From Trissonchulus latispiculum (taxonomy: Eukaryota; Nematoda; Enoplea; Enoplida; Ironidae), in NCBI GenBank assembly GCA_030248195.1, contig JASAND010028611.1, positions 1-64,000 on the forward strand: DNA of 64,000 nt, in the 5' to 3' direction. A program made the translations under genes and the position numbers. Below the pieces are notes generated by a model. The model saw only the letters and a list, made by a program, of their open reading frames with translations, made no database searches and had not been told where the DNA came from. This document shows positions 34,201 to 43,077 of this stretch, piece after piece (positions within the stretch are counted from its first letter, which is position 1; the number at the start of each line of letters is the position of its first letter).

Positions 34201-37200
34201 GAGGAAAGTCTAGCCCTGATATCACCCTACTCCACCGATGCTGGGAAAGGAAGTACACTTGGCATACCGTCGACGCTCCTACCTCCGACCACTACCCTAT
34301 TCTCTGTGATCTCAACCTAGTCACGGTACCATCCTACCCCGCCCCTAAGCGCTTCTACTGCTACAATAAAGCGCGGTGGACTGATTTCCGGGAAATTATT
34401 GAAGACAGAATCAGCCACTCTAAACCAACCCACTCTACCACCCATAGCCTGAACAGGTGGCTGTCCGGACCCATCCGGGAAGCTGCTGAGCAGACTATCC
34501 CCAGAAACCGTAGAAGAAACCCGAAGGCTTGGTGGTCGGAGTCCCTGTCTCAGCTAGTGCGGGAAGCCAGAGATCGGAAGCGGGCCTTCCTTTCCTCATC
34601 TACTGAATCCGACCGAACAGCCTGGATAGCAGCGGAGCAACAACTGAGAAATTCCATTGTGGAAGCGAAACGCTGCAGCTGGCGTGAGTACGTCGCTACA
34701 TTGGACCTTCGAAGTGACCCTTCAAAAGTAATGAGGACTATTAAGTCGATCAGTGGCAGCTCTGACAAAGGAAATTCTGGCCAGGCTATCCGACGGGGCG
34801 GAAAACTGCTATCGTCGGACAGTGCCAAGGCAAAAGGATTCGTCCAGGAATACGCCTCAGTCAGTCACCTCAAGGAAACGAAGGACGATCGTAAAATCAT
34901 TCGAGCGAACCATAAATCCTTGAGGACTAGATGTGACTGCGAAGACCCCTTCTGCCAGCCATTCACTATTACGGAACTGAAGGCAGCTTTGGCTGAACTG
35001 AAGCTGAAGAAAGCAGAAGGCCTAGACGGAATCTCAAATGAAATGTTGCGACATCTGGGACCGCGTGGCCAGAATTGCCTACTCGAGATATTCAACCTGT
35101 CATGGTCCAGTGGAGAAACTCCCAGTGCCTGGAGGAGGGCGAAAATAATTCCGATATTGAAAAAAGGAAAACCAGCAGACGATGTGGCCTCCTATCGCCC
35201 CGTAAGCCTAACCAGCTGCATTGCCAAGCTATTCGAGAAGATGGTGAAGGCTCGGCTGATGCACTGGTTGGAAGAAAAGAAGACGCTGGACGACAGTCAG
35301 TCCGGATTCCGCCCTCTGCGCTCAACTGAAGACCAGATAATCCGCTTGATCCAGTCTATCACAGATGGTTTTGCTGCCAAACGTCCGCCTAAGCGGACTC
35401 TGCTCGTATTAATCGACTTTAAAAGAGCATTTGACACCGTCTGGAAGGCGGGTTTGGTTCAGAAGATGATTGATATTGGTCTACCAAGATGCTTCATCAG
35501 ATGGACCAAGAATCTGCTATCAGATAGGCTGGGAAAGGTGGAATTCAACGGATGCACCGGCCCATACAGGAAATTCCATCATGGTGTCCCTCAGGGAAGC
35601 TGCCTATCGCCAACTCTGTTCCTCCTTTTTATCAACGACATTCTGGCCAACCTGCCTCGAGGTGTGCAGGCATCTCTGTTCGCCGACGACCTGGCTCTAT
35701 GGGTCCAGGATTCAAACCTAGCCTCAGCGGAACGTCTGATGCAGGACGCCTTAAATTCCATTCATCAATGGTCTGTGCAATGGAAGCTCACCATAAATGC
35801 CTCCAAGTGCGAAGCTTCCTTCTTCACCACCTGGAATAAAGAAGCCAGCTACAGGCCCAATCTATCGATCGGAGCTGAAAACATCCCTTTCCAAGCCAAC
35901 CCTGTCTTCCTCGGGGTAACCTTTGATAGACTCCTCAACTTTGGTCCTCACGTTGCCAAGCTGAAGGCAAAGGCTTGGCCAAGGCTGAAGGTGCTCTCTG
36001 CTGTTGCCTCGACTGACTGGGGATGTGCAAAAGAAGATCTCAGACTGCTGTACCTGACCTTCATCAGGTCAGCAATAGAATATTGTGGAGGAGGATGGAT
36101 GTTTTGTGCCGCTGATACACATATCAACACTCTGGAGGTCATCCAAAATATGGCCGCCCGCACCGTCACCGGATGCCTGCGAGCGGCTCCAGTGGAACTG
36201 TTGCTACTAGAGGCAAATCTGATCCCCTGGTCCCTCAGGCGGCAGCAGTTAACTGCTGTGGCATATGAGAAGTCGATGCGGCTTCCACAGTCAAACCCAA
36301 GGCGAACCCTGTGTGACCGACCTGCTGCCAACCAACGATCTCTGAAGAGCCAGCCGTCCTGGCGAGACGAGGGCCGCACAATCTCCAGGCAGTGCGGACT
36401 CGAAGATTGCGCTAGAGACCCACTGCTGCCTTCCACCATCATCAGGCCATCCGACAAGTCGCTGACGGAACATGCTTACCCACAGCTACTTGTGCCTATT
36501 CGGAAAACCGACCCAGTCCCAGTGAAGCTGGCTGCCACCACTGCTACACTGGCAGCCCATCCGATACCGTCCCTCATTATCTGGACGGATGGAGCCGCTG
36601 CCGGGGGCGTGGAAAACGGTGGTAGTGGAATCTACGTCACCACCGGTGAAGGGGACGAAGTAGCAAAGCTGAGCCATCCTGCCGGCAAATTCTGTTCTAG
36701 CTTTAGAGCGGAACTTACTGCTATCGGTAAGGCTCTGGACTGGGTCCGGGAAAACACTGGCACTATACCAGCAGCATCCACCATCATTATCTGCACAGAT
36801 TCGCAGTCTGCTGTAAGGTTGCTCAAGAGTGGTCTCCGGGCAAATTTCAGCCAGCTGCTGCGGGACGTGCACGAGAACCTGAAGGCCCTATCCTCACTCC
36901 ACCTTATCTTCCAATGGGTGCCGGGTCATTCTGAAGTCCCGGGAAATGAAATCGCTGACACCCTTGCCGGGCAAGGGTGCTCCCTTCCACAGGAGCAGCC
37001 CCCAGTTGACTTTCAAACTGCAAAATCGGTGATCAGAAGACATTTTGACTGTAAATGGAGGAAAAGCTTAGCCCATCCTCGGGGTAAGCAGATCTATGGA
37101 GACCTTGGCCCTATTCCAGCCACAAACGAGGCAGGTCTGACCCGGAAGGACAGATCCCTGCTTAGTCAGCTGCGTACGGGAAAGTGCCTGCTCCTCCAAA

Positions 37201-40200
37201 CTGTCAAACACGCCTTCGATCCGACAGCCTACCCTAGCCCAGCGTGCCCCCATTGCCCGTCGGGGGAGGATGAGGATCTGGAGCACCTTATCCTACGGTG
37301 CCCCAGACATACCAGACCACGGTCCCTCCATCTGGGTCCAAACCCGAATCTTTCCTGCTTACGGGAATCCCCGGTAGCCGTCTTATGCTTCCTCCGTGAC
37401 AGTGGGCTCCTGGCCCGCCGTATATAGGCCCTGCCTGATCCGACCTCCGAAGATGATGATGATGAAGATGCATATAGATGTGTCCTGTCCAATATACACG
37501 ACGGGGGGTCTGGGGGGCGGAGTCCCCCAGAAGTTGAAGAAATTTTTTCAAATACAGTAAAATCCGTAATGGAAATGTTTAAAAAGATTAATTTGGCATC
37601 TATTGCATCTTAAGCGCATGTGGTGACTAATTTTTGATGCCAGTGGTACATTCCGATGTTTATTGTAAAACTAATTAAGTATTAAAAATTAACAAAATAG
37701 TTATGAAATTAATATCTTTGAAAAGATACGTAGCATGTATTGAAACAGAAATTCAATTTCAAAAACTCAGAGAACTACTGATCCCTGAAAAGGTTATTAC
37801 AAATAAGCATGGGGAGGTCTGGGGGAAGTTGGGGAACTTTTTGCAATTGGGAATTTACTCGTTTAATGGAAATGTTTAAAAAGATTAATTTGGCATCCGT
37901 TAAATTTAACCAAAGCATCTAACGTTAATGCAATTCTTGTGTAAATTGCATCTCTAAATTCTTGAATTTTTGATAAAGTCAATATCAATAAACAAAAAGG
38001 CGAGTATGCGATGCTTAGTGCAGTAAAGCAAACACAATGAAGCATTAACGTTGGCTACGATTGATTAAAATTAAATTTATCGTAAATTTTTCGTAGACAA
38101 CTTTTTGTTAGTTGAAAATTTTAGTAAAGTGGTAGTTTTGCATTTTGTATTTCAAATTGCTATTCGTGTATGCTTTGCGAAAAAAGAAGAATTATATGCT
38201 TTAAATCAACTAAAATATTGGATATTCTGCAAATTTCGTTACAAACATTATTAATTTCGGGATTAACCCTCCAGAAGATGAAACAAGTTTTATATATCGA
38301 GACAAAAACAAAATTCTGAGTTTAAAAACTTTGCTAATGCAATTGTGTAAACTGAATCTTTAAATTCGTAAATTTTGAATGAAATCATATAAACAAACAG
38401 CGTGCACCATTTTTGAGGGAAAAGCAGCTAAGTAAGTAAGTAAGCTTTGTAAGTAAATACCATTAACGAGGATTACGATAGGTTATGGCTAAATTCATCG
38501 CAAGACGCAAAATGCTTATTGATTAGCTTCTTGCAGTTGAAAAGTTTACAACAATGTAGTTTGCATTTTTTGACACTACCGCTTGTGTGTTCTTGCGGAA
38601 ATGTTTTTTAAAGAACTGTTCCGAGAAACATTAAATGATCCCAAAAATTTGGATATTCGGCTGCGGCTACAAATTTTATTAATTCTGGGGTTTGATCTAT
38701 TATGTATGAATACAGGTGAATATATAACAACTCAACAAGTACTGACATGACAAAGCACATGGACATTCGATGCCATAGTAGAAAACACCAGGGGGTCTGG
38801 GGGGCGGAGCCCCCCAGAAGCCGAGAAAATTTTTGGAAAATACGGAAAAATTGGTACTGGAAACATTCAAAGTTTTCACTCTTACAAAAGTGAATTTTTT
38901 CCCGAAATAATATTGCGTCTAGCTTGCGTCCCGTTAAAATTTCATTGCGTCCAGATAAGAAAGTTTGCGTCCAGACGCACTTCTGGACGCAAAAAAAACC
39001 CTGCTCCCCCTTTCCGGCTCTTCTTTTGGCTTCCACGTTTCGACCATTTCGATGACAGATTCAGGCATCTAAAATATTGAAAGGGTACATACATAGACAA
39101 TATTACTGAATATTATATCTCTTAGATAAGCAGGGATTCGTCTTTTTCAATTAAGTTGGAAGGGGGTAAATGTCGTGGCGCTCGGCGATCAGCTGGTTCT
39201 TTGCCCTCCCTTTCGGTGAACCATAAATTCCCCCTTTCGGGAATGCTTTGGGCCGCTGTGTTCTGGTAGGCGCCATCCTCTGTGACGTTGTGACTGAAAT
39301 AAGTGTAAGCTAATAAATAAGTAAAAGCTAATAACAATATATAGCAAATTGAAACACAAGAAAACAAGAAGCAATTTCTATTATCAAATGTTGTTAGAAA
39401 CGATTCTAATTTTACAATAACATTAGTTGTTTCCGTTTTCAAAATTAAAAGCGTAGATAATAGTAGAAAACCGAAAAAGAAAAAATTACAAAAAAAAACA
39501 GAAAATAACCCTAGATGAGCCAGTGCACTGTCCTCAGAGATTTCTGCGGAATCGCGTAGTTCCATTTGGCGAATACTTTGCCGAAGTTTTCTGGCTCTAA
39601 AAATTACCAACAAATAAACGTTAGAATAATTAGATAGTCTTTTTAAATTAATACTCAAAGAAAGCTTAGAAATTCATCTCATAAAATGAATTACTCATAC
39701 AGTGGAACATAGTCTTTAACAGTTTAACACTTTCTTCTTCACTTACTCTTCCTCTTGCAGAAACTGTTCCAGTGCCTCTTCAATATTAAAGGAAGCAAGA
39801 GCACTATCGCTACTATTATAGTCTTCACAATTCCTCTCTGCATTATCATGTCTATAAATATATAACATATAAAATTGCTTTTTCGGTTTTCGCAATGTTA
39901 CAGCAGGCCAACAAAATCTGTCTTGAGGTTGCAAAAAGGAATCAAGAGTGGCCTGGATGTTGCGTAGTATATTGTGCAGTTCTTGTTTAGGCCGCTTCGG
40001 TTGCAGATCTCTAAAATTTTGAGATGGGTATTTAGACATATAGTTCCACTGCAGAACATAAATTAACACAGAAACAGGAAAACAACAGAATGAAAAGATT
40101 TGATATTTGTATTGGCACTAAGAAACGACAGTTCTGCAGATTAAAGTCATACATAACAAAAGCGGTACAGGTAATTGTTTTATATGTTAAAATTTGGTTT

Positions 40201-41489
40201 TATCTTGCTGATAAACAACTTCAATGTCAGATGACTCTTCGTTCTGTTGCTGTTCATTTTCAGCAGCGTTCTCGGGCTAGGCTCAGAACAGGACATGTAT
40301 TACTTACTTAACCTACAGTATCAGTATACTCACAGACAACGCAGGTTACAGACATTTACACAGGCGCTGTACTCTATTTCCTTTTGTCTGCAGACAAGCC
40401 TGTTTTCATTTACATAAGCCCCCTGTTCAGCTAACCTAGCAGAAACTTTTTGAAAAAATTTTAACCGGAAGTAGGATTCGAACCCACACTTGTGACTTAA
40501 CAGTCCGCCCCTCTAACCACTCGGCCATTCCGGCTATGAAGACTGCAAAAAGGGACCTATGAATGAATGCTAAGTTTGGAAGTGCTGGGTCGGGAGTACT
40601 ACAAATCGCAAAACATTTTGGTCAAAATTTACAACTGAAAATTTTCGCTTCCGGGCAAGTTAGGTCCGTTTGTTTTTTTCGTGCAAGTCACGCTCGGAAA
40701 AGTGCAATTGGTTCTGTGGACCTTTTTCTTTGGCTAGACTGCAAAACGTAAAACACTGCCCAGTAGCAATTAGAATAATTTAGTAAAAATTCTGTAAGTT
40801 TCTAGATAATTATACAGTTCTGCCATGCAAATGATTTTCATAAAAACTTAATCAAAATTGGGCTTAATTTAGTTGTTGTTTTTGTTGGGAATTGTATTCT
40901 TACTTCAGCCTTAACTCTGTATACTCAATAAAAAGTTGGTACGAAACTTAACTTGTTCCTATAAAACGAAATCAGGAAGGAAACTACTATGCTTAAAGAG
41001 ATCCTTGAAGGCAAATTAAGACAAACGGCTTAATAGTTCTCGTAGCGTAGACGTCAAGGTTGACGTCTAATAATCATAGATTTCTGGGTTCGACTCCCAG
41101 TAAGATCTAAACTTTTCTAATTGGATTTTCATAATGTTTAAGGCAATATTTAAAATCTATAGACCAGAAATGTTAATCGACAACAAGCATCATAATTATG
41201 CGGAAAAGGGGGCATCTTCTAAGCACATCTATATACGTTTCTTGCAACTGAAAAGGGGGCATTTCCTAAGCAAATTTATAGACATTTCTTACAGTAATCA
41301 ATAATATGACATAATGGGACATTTTAAGAAAGCCCCCCGGATACAGTCACAGAAATTGTCCTTGTGTGTTAAAATATGTAAAGCAGCCCAAATTTTATTT
41401 TGTTAAATGAATACTTATTCTCCGGTTTTTTTCATTGGTCCTCTTCCGCTTTTCCGATTTTTCTTCGGACAACAAACCCCAGTCATCTT
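31182..41489 (-). CDS. Multi-exon gene for a charged, Ser-rich, probably disordered protein; disrupted
   Basis: Minus-strand exons can be read at 41489-41415, 40276-40217, 40048-39747, 39596-39510, 39068-39004 + 32693-32585 (one exon split by a transposon), 32388-32287, 32105-31968, 31655-31518 and 31203-31182. Most splice phases match: 40048 to 39596 to the split exon, and 32388 through to the TGA. The product would have an acidic, SUMO-interaction-like stretch (SSDIEV), charged helices, a Lys/Arg then poly-Ser/acidic region, and a duplicated segment with LKNFIVSDNSSD. The style suggests a nuclear regulatory or scaffold protein, an inference only; I do not recognise the family. The junction from 32585 to 32388 does not keep phase and the first exon's link is open, so the model is partial. 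Confidence 0.45.
31518..31655 (-). CDS. 138-nt exon, duplicate 2
   Basis: Acceptor TCTATTTCAG and donor TTCATG|GTAATA bracket 138 nt encoding SESETDSGTDLKNFIVSDNS and a basic RRRGGKQDRGN tail. The reading frame and splice sites are kept despite about a dozen changes from its twin at 31968-32105. Because 138 is a multiple of three, including or skipping it leaves the frame intact. Confidence 0.55.
31968..32105 (-). CDS. 138-nt exon, duplicate 1
   Basis: Acceptor TTCTTTTTCAG and donor TTCCTG|GTAATA. The exon completes the Ser codon started by 32287 and encodes SGSKTDSGTDLKNFIVSDNS followed by a basic, Gly-rich tail. The acidic-to-basic layout is the same as in its duplicate. Confidence 0.55.
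32287..32388 (-). CDS. Exon: Lys/Arg-rich then poly-Ser
   Basis: The acceptor TGTTTTTAG|GAAAAT and donor TCAAG|GTAAGG bracket 102 nt. In the frame that fits the next exon it encodes KIKKSSKRKHRRRRQL, then SSSSSSESSDTSTCES. The basic stretch looks like a nuclear localisation signal. This frame needs the previous exon to end with two spare bases, which the visible donor at 32585 does not provide. Confidence 0.5.
32585..32693 (-). CDS. 3' half of an exon split by a DNA transposon
   Basis: The visible coding stretch encodes VSRLIGEGEEFEALEKRC and then FREEQKELQKREK, an amphipathic, probably coiled-coil segment, ending at the donor AAAAG|GTAAAA. The same frame runs on past the donor to a TAA next to AATAAA, so an unspliced short form is possible. 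The other half lies at 39004-39068, beyond the 6.3-kb insertion. Dropping the element and one 8-bp target copy keeps this frame. Confidence 0.5.
32934..37464 (+). mobile_element. Non-LTR retrotransposon, apparently full length
   Basis: A 12-bp target duplication AAGATGCATATA flanks it at 32922-32933 and 37465-37476. The 5' leader is 63 nt, the ORF fills most of the element, and the 3' end is a GATGAT microsatellite tail instead of poly(A). An unbroken ORF, both ends and a perfect target duplication point to a young insertion. RNase H plus one large ORF suggest the I/Ingi/LOA side of the non-LTR tree, but clade placement needs a tree. Confidence 0.93.
32997..37427 (+). CDS. Non-LTR retrotransposon polyprotein: 2A-like, PHD, endonuclease, RT, RNase H
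   Basis: There are 1476 codons from ATG to TAG. A hydrophobic WALLLPCAG runs into DIEPNPGP (residues 78-85), the pattern of 2A ribosome-skipping peptides, with separation expected between Gly84 and Pro85. Next comes a PHD-like finger (Cys94, 97, 110, 113, His118, Cys122, 143, 146). An exonuclease/endonuclease/phosphatase domain follows (Asn217, Glu244, GDLNAH at 355-360, SDH at 430-432) that would nick target DNA. Reverse transcriptase spans about 655-980 with LIDFKRAFD and FADD at 895-898. RNase H has Asp1198, Glu1239, Asp1268, His1311 and Asp1321. A C-terminal CCHC knuckle (Cys1417, 1420, His1430, Cys1435) closes it. Every key residue is present, so it may be active. Confidence 0.95.
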   Translation: METDLLIKTPLRRIRFAAVGRLGAEDRSPAICRRNGFNAEVVLRKKHTATFPLDRAGFLSGGPGKPAYWALLLPCAGDIEPNPGPIPSRPRWPCSVCGRGVGYSDYSLKCTCCGLWVHARDCAKIRVTDLNRMSLPELNSYRCPPCGPPVQGTLPTQLPGGPQPNPPRPIPTPANATSASQTLPASAKVRQDLTWKLTDGRPMPPKRRNTLRILQWNVGAIGRKRTVLEKLIRDCKVDLVLVQETWLKPGEKISIPGFDEINAYRRMGRQAGNAIGGGVATLIRHGIGYAVDDRTHLAPNDLCSDLTTVHLQLKSGPVTLVNLYVPPILNDGQDQRVQNFDPSFLPTTNRTIICGDLNAHSPIWDPWQPQNDVGDSLANWMSTSPLLLGNDVTPTRINPQTGGKSSPDITLLHRCWERKYTWHTVDAPTSDHYPILCDLNLVTVPSYPAPKRFYCYNKARWTDFREIIEDRISHSKPTHSTTHSLNRWLSGPIREAAEQTIPRNRRRNPKAWWSESLSQLVREARDRKRAFLSSSTESDRTAWIAAEQQLRNSIVEAKRCSWREYVATLDLRSDPSKVMRTIKSISGSSDKGNSGQAIRRGGKLLSSDSAKAKGFVQEYASVSHLKETKDDRKIIRANHKSLRTRCDCEDPFCQPFTITELKAALAELKLKKAEGLDGISNEMLRHLGPRGQNCLLEIFNLSWSSGETPSAWRRAKIIPILKKGKPADDVASYRPVSLTSCIAKLFEKMVKARLMHWLEEKKTLDDSQSGFRPLRSTEDQIIRLIQSITDGFAAKRPPKRTLLVLIDFKRAFDTVWKAGLVQKMIDIGLPRCFIRWTKNLLSDRLGKVEFNGCTGPYRKFHHGVPQGSCLSPTLFLLFINDILANLPRGVQASLFADDLALWVQDSNLASAERLMQDALNSIHQWSVQWKLTINASKCEASFFTTWNKEASYRPNLSIGAENIPFQANPVFLGVTFDRLLNFGPHVAKLKAKAWPRLKVLSAVASTDWGCAKEDLRLLYLTFIRSAIEYCGGGWMFCAADTHINTLEVIQNMAARTVTGCLRAAPVELLLLEANLIPWSLRRQQLTAVAYEKSMRLPQSNPRRTLCDRPAANQRSLKSQPSWRDEGRTISRQCGLEDCARDPLLPSTIIRPSDKSLTEHAYPQLLVPIRKTDPVPVKLAATTATLAAHPIPSLIIWTDGAAAGGVENGGSGIYVTTGEGDEVAKLSHPAGKFCSSFRAELTAIGKALDWVRENTGTIPAASTIIICTDSQSAVRLLKSGLRANFSQLLRDVHENLKALSSLHLIFQWVPGHSEVPGNEIADTLAGQGCSLPQEQPPVDFQTAKSVIRRHFDCKWRKSLAHPRGKQIYGDLGPIPATNEAGLTRKDRSLLSQLRTGKCLLLQTVKHAFDPTAYPSPACPHCPSGEDEDLEHLILRCPRHTRPRSLHLGPNPNLSCLRESPVAVLCFLRDSGLLARRI
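37503..37531. repeat. GC-rich palindrome inside the CAGGG element, copy 1
   Basis: GGGGTCTGGGGGGCGGAGTC followed by CCCCAGAAG can fold into a stable stem. A near-identical palindrome is at 38791-38820, and the bases after both copies are also alike (AAATTTTTTCAAATAC versus AAATTTTTGGAAAATAC), so this is an internal duplication in the DNA element. Confidence 0.7.
38791..38820. repeat. GC-rich palindrome inside the CAGGG element, copy 2
   Basis: Partner of 37503-37531 with a perfect GGGGGGC-GGA-GCCCCCC core. It lies near the right end of the element. Confidence 0.7.
39004..39068 (-). CDS. 5' half of the exon split by the DNA transposon
   Basis: The acceptor ATATTTTAG|ATGCC opens an exon that completes the phase-2 codon from 39510 and encodes CLNLSSKWSKRGSQKKSRKG, a Lys/Ser-rich piece. 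It stops abruptly at the CCCTG end of the element. The next coding bases are at 32693. Confidence 0.5.
39510..39596 (-). CDS. Exon: charged helix
   Basis: The acceptor TTTTTAG|AGCC and weak donor CTAGG|GTTATT bracket 87 nt encoding ARKLRQSIRQMELRDSAEIS and SEDSALAHLG. Phases agree with the exons on both sides. The frame beyond the donor becomes Phe/Leu-rich intron. Confidence 0.5.
39747..40048 (-). CDS. Exon, 302 nt, largest of the gene
   Basis: The acceptor TATGTTCTGCAG|TGGAAC and strong donor GAAGA|GTAAGTG bracket 302 nt. It encodes WNYMSKYPSQNFRDLQPKRP, a helical LHNILRNIQATLDSFLQ, then an acidic end with NIEEALEQFLQEEE. The long open frame, strong splice sites and matching phases make it the best-supported exon here. 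I recognise no domain. Confidence 0.55.
40217..40276 (-). CDS. Short acidic exon with SUMO-interaction-like motif
   Basis: The acceptor CCTAG|CCCGAG opens 60 nt encoding PENAAENEQQQNEESSDIEV, ending at a possible donor GTT|GTTTAT in phase 0, as the next exon needs. Acidic and Ser residues before a hydrophobic IEVV core are typical of SUMO-interacting motifs. The donor is non-consensus. Confidence 0.35.
40429..40594 (-). repeat. Partial third copy of the inverted-repeat arm
   Basis: Same orientation as the right arm (41694-42078) but trimmed on both sides. It holds a tRNA-Leu-like core at 40464-40534 and borders array-like CCCCCTGTTCA sequence. Confidence 0.7.
40464..40534 (-). pseudogene. 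tRNA-Leu-like segment
   Basis: Matches 30249-30319. The B box GGTTCGAATCC and class II D arm are kept, the anticodon region is altered (CTGTTAAGTC), and the variable arm is absent. Confidence 0.5.
40595..41035. other. Intronic or intergenic; no feature seen
   Basis: AT-rich sequence between a repeat and a tRNA-like segment. The plus-strand frame 40563-40751 has no domain. The phrase GGAAACTACTATGCTTAAAG plus AGATCCTTGAAGG at 40978-41012 recurs at about 42166-42199. Confidence 0.4.
41036..41107 (+). pseudogene. tRNA-Ile(AAT)-like segment
   Basis: An anticodon arm GTCTA-ATAATCA-TAGAT pairs fully and places AAT at the anticodon. The T arm CTGGG-TTCGACT-CCCAG is perfect. The acceptor (GTTCTCG with TAAGATC) has two mismatches and the D stem overlaps the anticodon stem, so it is probably a degenerate tRNA or tRNA-derived repeat. 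Confidence 0.45.
41415..41489 (-). CDS. Upstream exon candidate
   Basis: The acceptor TTTTTATTTCAG|AAGATG opens a frame DDWGLLSEEKSEKRKRTNEK ending near a possible donor ATAA|GTATTC. The acidic-to-basic composition matches the other exons of this strand. Its phase does not fit the exon at 40276 directly, so an exon may be missing between them. Confidence 0.4.
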   Translation of the reverse strand, partial: KMTGVCCPKKNRKSGRGPMKKTGE

Positions 41490-41693
41490 CTGAAATAAAA
41501 ACGAATGTCTCATTTTTATTTAAATTTCAACCGTCATCTAACTTTTTGTTTGCTCATTAAAACTGAAAAATGTTCCAAATTGAAGCCATGTTTAAGTTAG
41601 AAAAGCTATATACGTTTCCCGTTTTAAAAATAGATTCTAATTTAAACCTTCCTTTTGTTCTCAAGAAATTTGATTTTGTTAGTGCAAGTGCAT

Positions 41694-42078
41694 GTCAAAT
41701 AATGAATGCCAGTTGATTTTGGCTAATGTAGAACTTTTCGACTCACCTAAAAAGTTTCTAGCTAGCTAACCTAGCAGAAACTTTTTGAAAAAATTTTAAC
41801 CGGAAGTAGGATTCGAACCCACACTTGTGACTTAAGAGTTCGCCCTTCAGACCACTCGGCCATTCCGGCTATGAAGCCAGGCTGCAAAAAGGGGCCTATG
41901 AATGAATGCTAAGTTTGGAAGTGCTGGGTCGGATCTTTTGCTCTATTTTCCTTCCTTGAGCTTTTGTGTTATGTTTTCGACGTAATTAGTTAATTATTTC
42001 GTCTTATTTTCGACAATTTAGCTTTTTGCTTTCCTTCTTTCACACCTACACAGCTTGAGCAATAATGATGAGCCAACA
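41694..42078 (-). repeat. Right arm of the 12-kb-spaced inverted repeat
   Basis: Reverse complement of 30038-30436 with scattered differences. Its tRNA-Leu-like core (41799-41869) has a fully paired acceptor GCCGGAA/TTCCGGT with one G-T pair, the best formed of the three. Confidence 0.8.
41799..41869 (-). pseudogene. tRNA-Leu-like segment, best-paired acceptor
   Basis: Seven acceptor pairs and an intact T arm, but the anticodon arm and variable arm are abnormal as in the other copies. A functional tRNA is not excluded by the ends alone, but I think it unlikely. Confidence 0.5.
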
Positions 42079-42518
42079 GTTAGCTAATTTAATACGGAAA
42101 GTTGAGTGTTGCAAAAAAACTTGAAAGACGAAAGTAATAAACAACTAATAAAGTGCTTTTAAAACGAAACTACTATGCTTAAAGAGATCCTTGAAGGAAA
42201 AGGAAATAGAAAGCAGCACGAAAACGTTGCTACGCCAAAACAATGAAACAAACATTAGCAAGGAAATTGAAAAAACATGCTGAAAAAGGAATGAAGAAAA
42301 ATAATAAAAATCTAGAAAACTACAATAAATACACAAAAAGGGAAGAGAAACAGAAGAGAAATAAAAGAATCGCTATGTTTCACAACACGGAACTATACGA
42401 AAACGAAACTAAAAACTTTAAAGAAAAAGTGACACACTAATAGCGTCAAGATTTGGCGAGTGACACACCAATTGCGGGGGCAATTTCTATGAGAACCACC
42501 GTTTTTAGGTCACCATAT
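42079..42518. other. A-rich stretch; no supported gene
   Basis: The plus-strand frame 42243-42440 (65 codons) is Lys/Asn/Glu-rich because the DNA is A-rich. It could encode a basic peptide but has no motif, start context or exon signal to support it. The segmental duplication begins at 42519. Confidence 0.35.
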
Positions 42519-43077
42519 GGTAATAAAACTGGGAACAGCCATAAGCAGAAATGATGGCTTTTCAACATTTACAGGCAATAATGTTTCGGAAAAAACATAA
42601 AACTTGTTTGATGATAAAATTTTCGTTAGCAGGAGCAGACTAGTTCTATGTGGAGGCAACAAAATGTCTGCACTACATTTGTGGGATTAAGCCAAGTGTT
42701 GAATTTTTCAGGAAAACTAACTTTTTTAATGTTTGATAGGAGATGAAAAAATCTATAGTGTGTCAACAACTTTGTGGTTTAACTGAATGGTTGAATTATA
42801 TGTTTCGATAATTGTTGGGCAACATGTTTTGATCGACAAAAAAGGAAACAATAAGACTGCATGTTACGGTGTCTTGATTTGAAAAGTTGTATTGTTACAA
42901 GATAAGTTACAGGAATAAATCTTCATGCCATTAATAATAATTAAATGATTAAGTTAATGGTAATCTACACAGCCAGATTTTCCACATAACAGTTTATATA
43001 CCCAAACGCTCAATACAACCAAGAGTACACTCTCTGTTATCTGCTCTCGAGCCACACGCTAGCGGCCCTCCGCAATT

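Larger units (their letters stand above)
32694..39003. mobile_element. hAT-like DNA element with CAGGG ends, hosting a nested retrotransposon
   Basis: It begins CAGGGTTTTTTTTTGG and ends AAAAAAAACCCTG. TTGCGTCC / GGACGCAA motifs are repeated just inside both ends. Flanking octamers CTCTCCAC and CTCCCCCT match at five positions only, so the target duplication is diverged. Subtracting the 4.5-kb retrotransposon leaves about 1.8 kb with no transposase. A GC palindrome (GGGGGGCGGAGCCCCCC type) occurs near 37510 and 38800, with related flanks. The left end of another family member is at 63947. The insertion splits a coding exon. Confidence 0.8.

Noticed and set aside
38608..39036. 142-codon minus-strand protein
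   Set aside because: It runs from inside the CAGGG element across its end into a host exon in a frame that the splice phase does not support.
30249..41869. Functional tRNA-Leu genes
   Set aside because: The anticodon arm is unpaired and the class II variable arm is missing in all three copies, which are embedded in a larger repeat.
42243..42440. Lys-rich 65-codon protein
   Set aside because: The DNA is A-rich and the frame has no motif, exon signals or supporting context.
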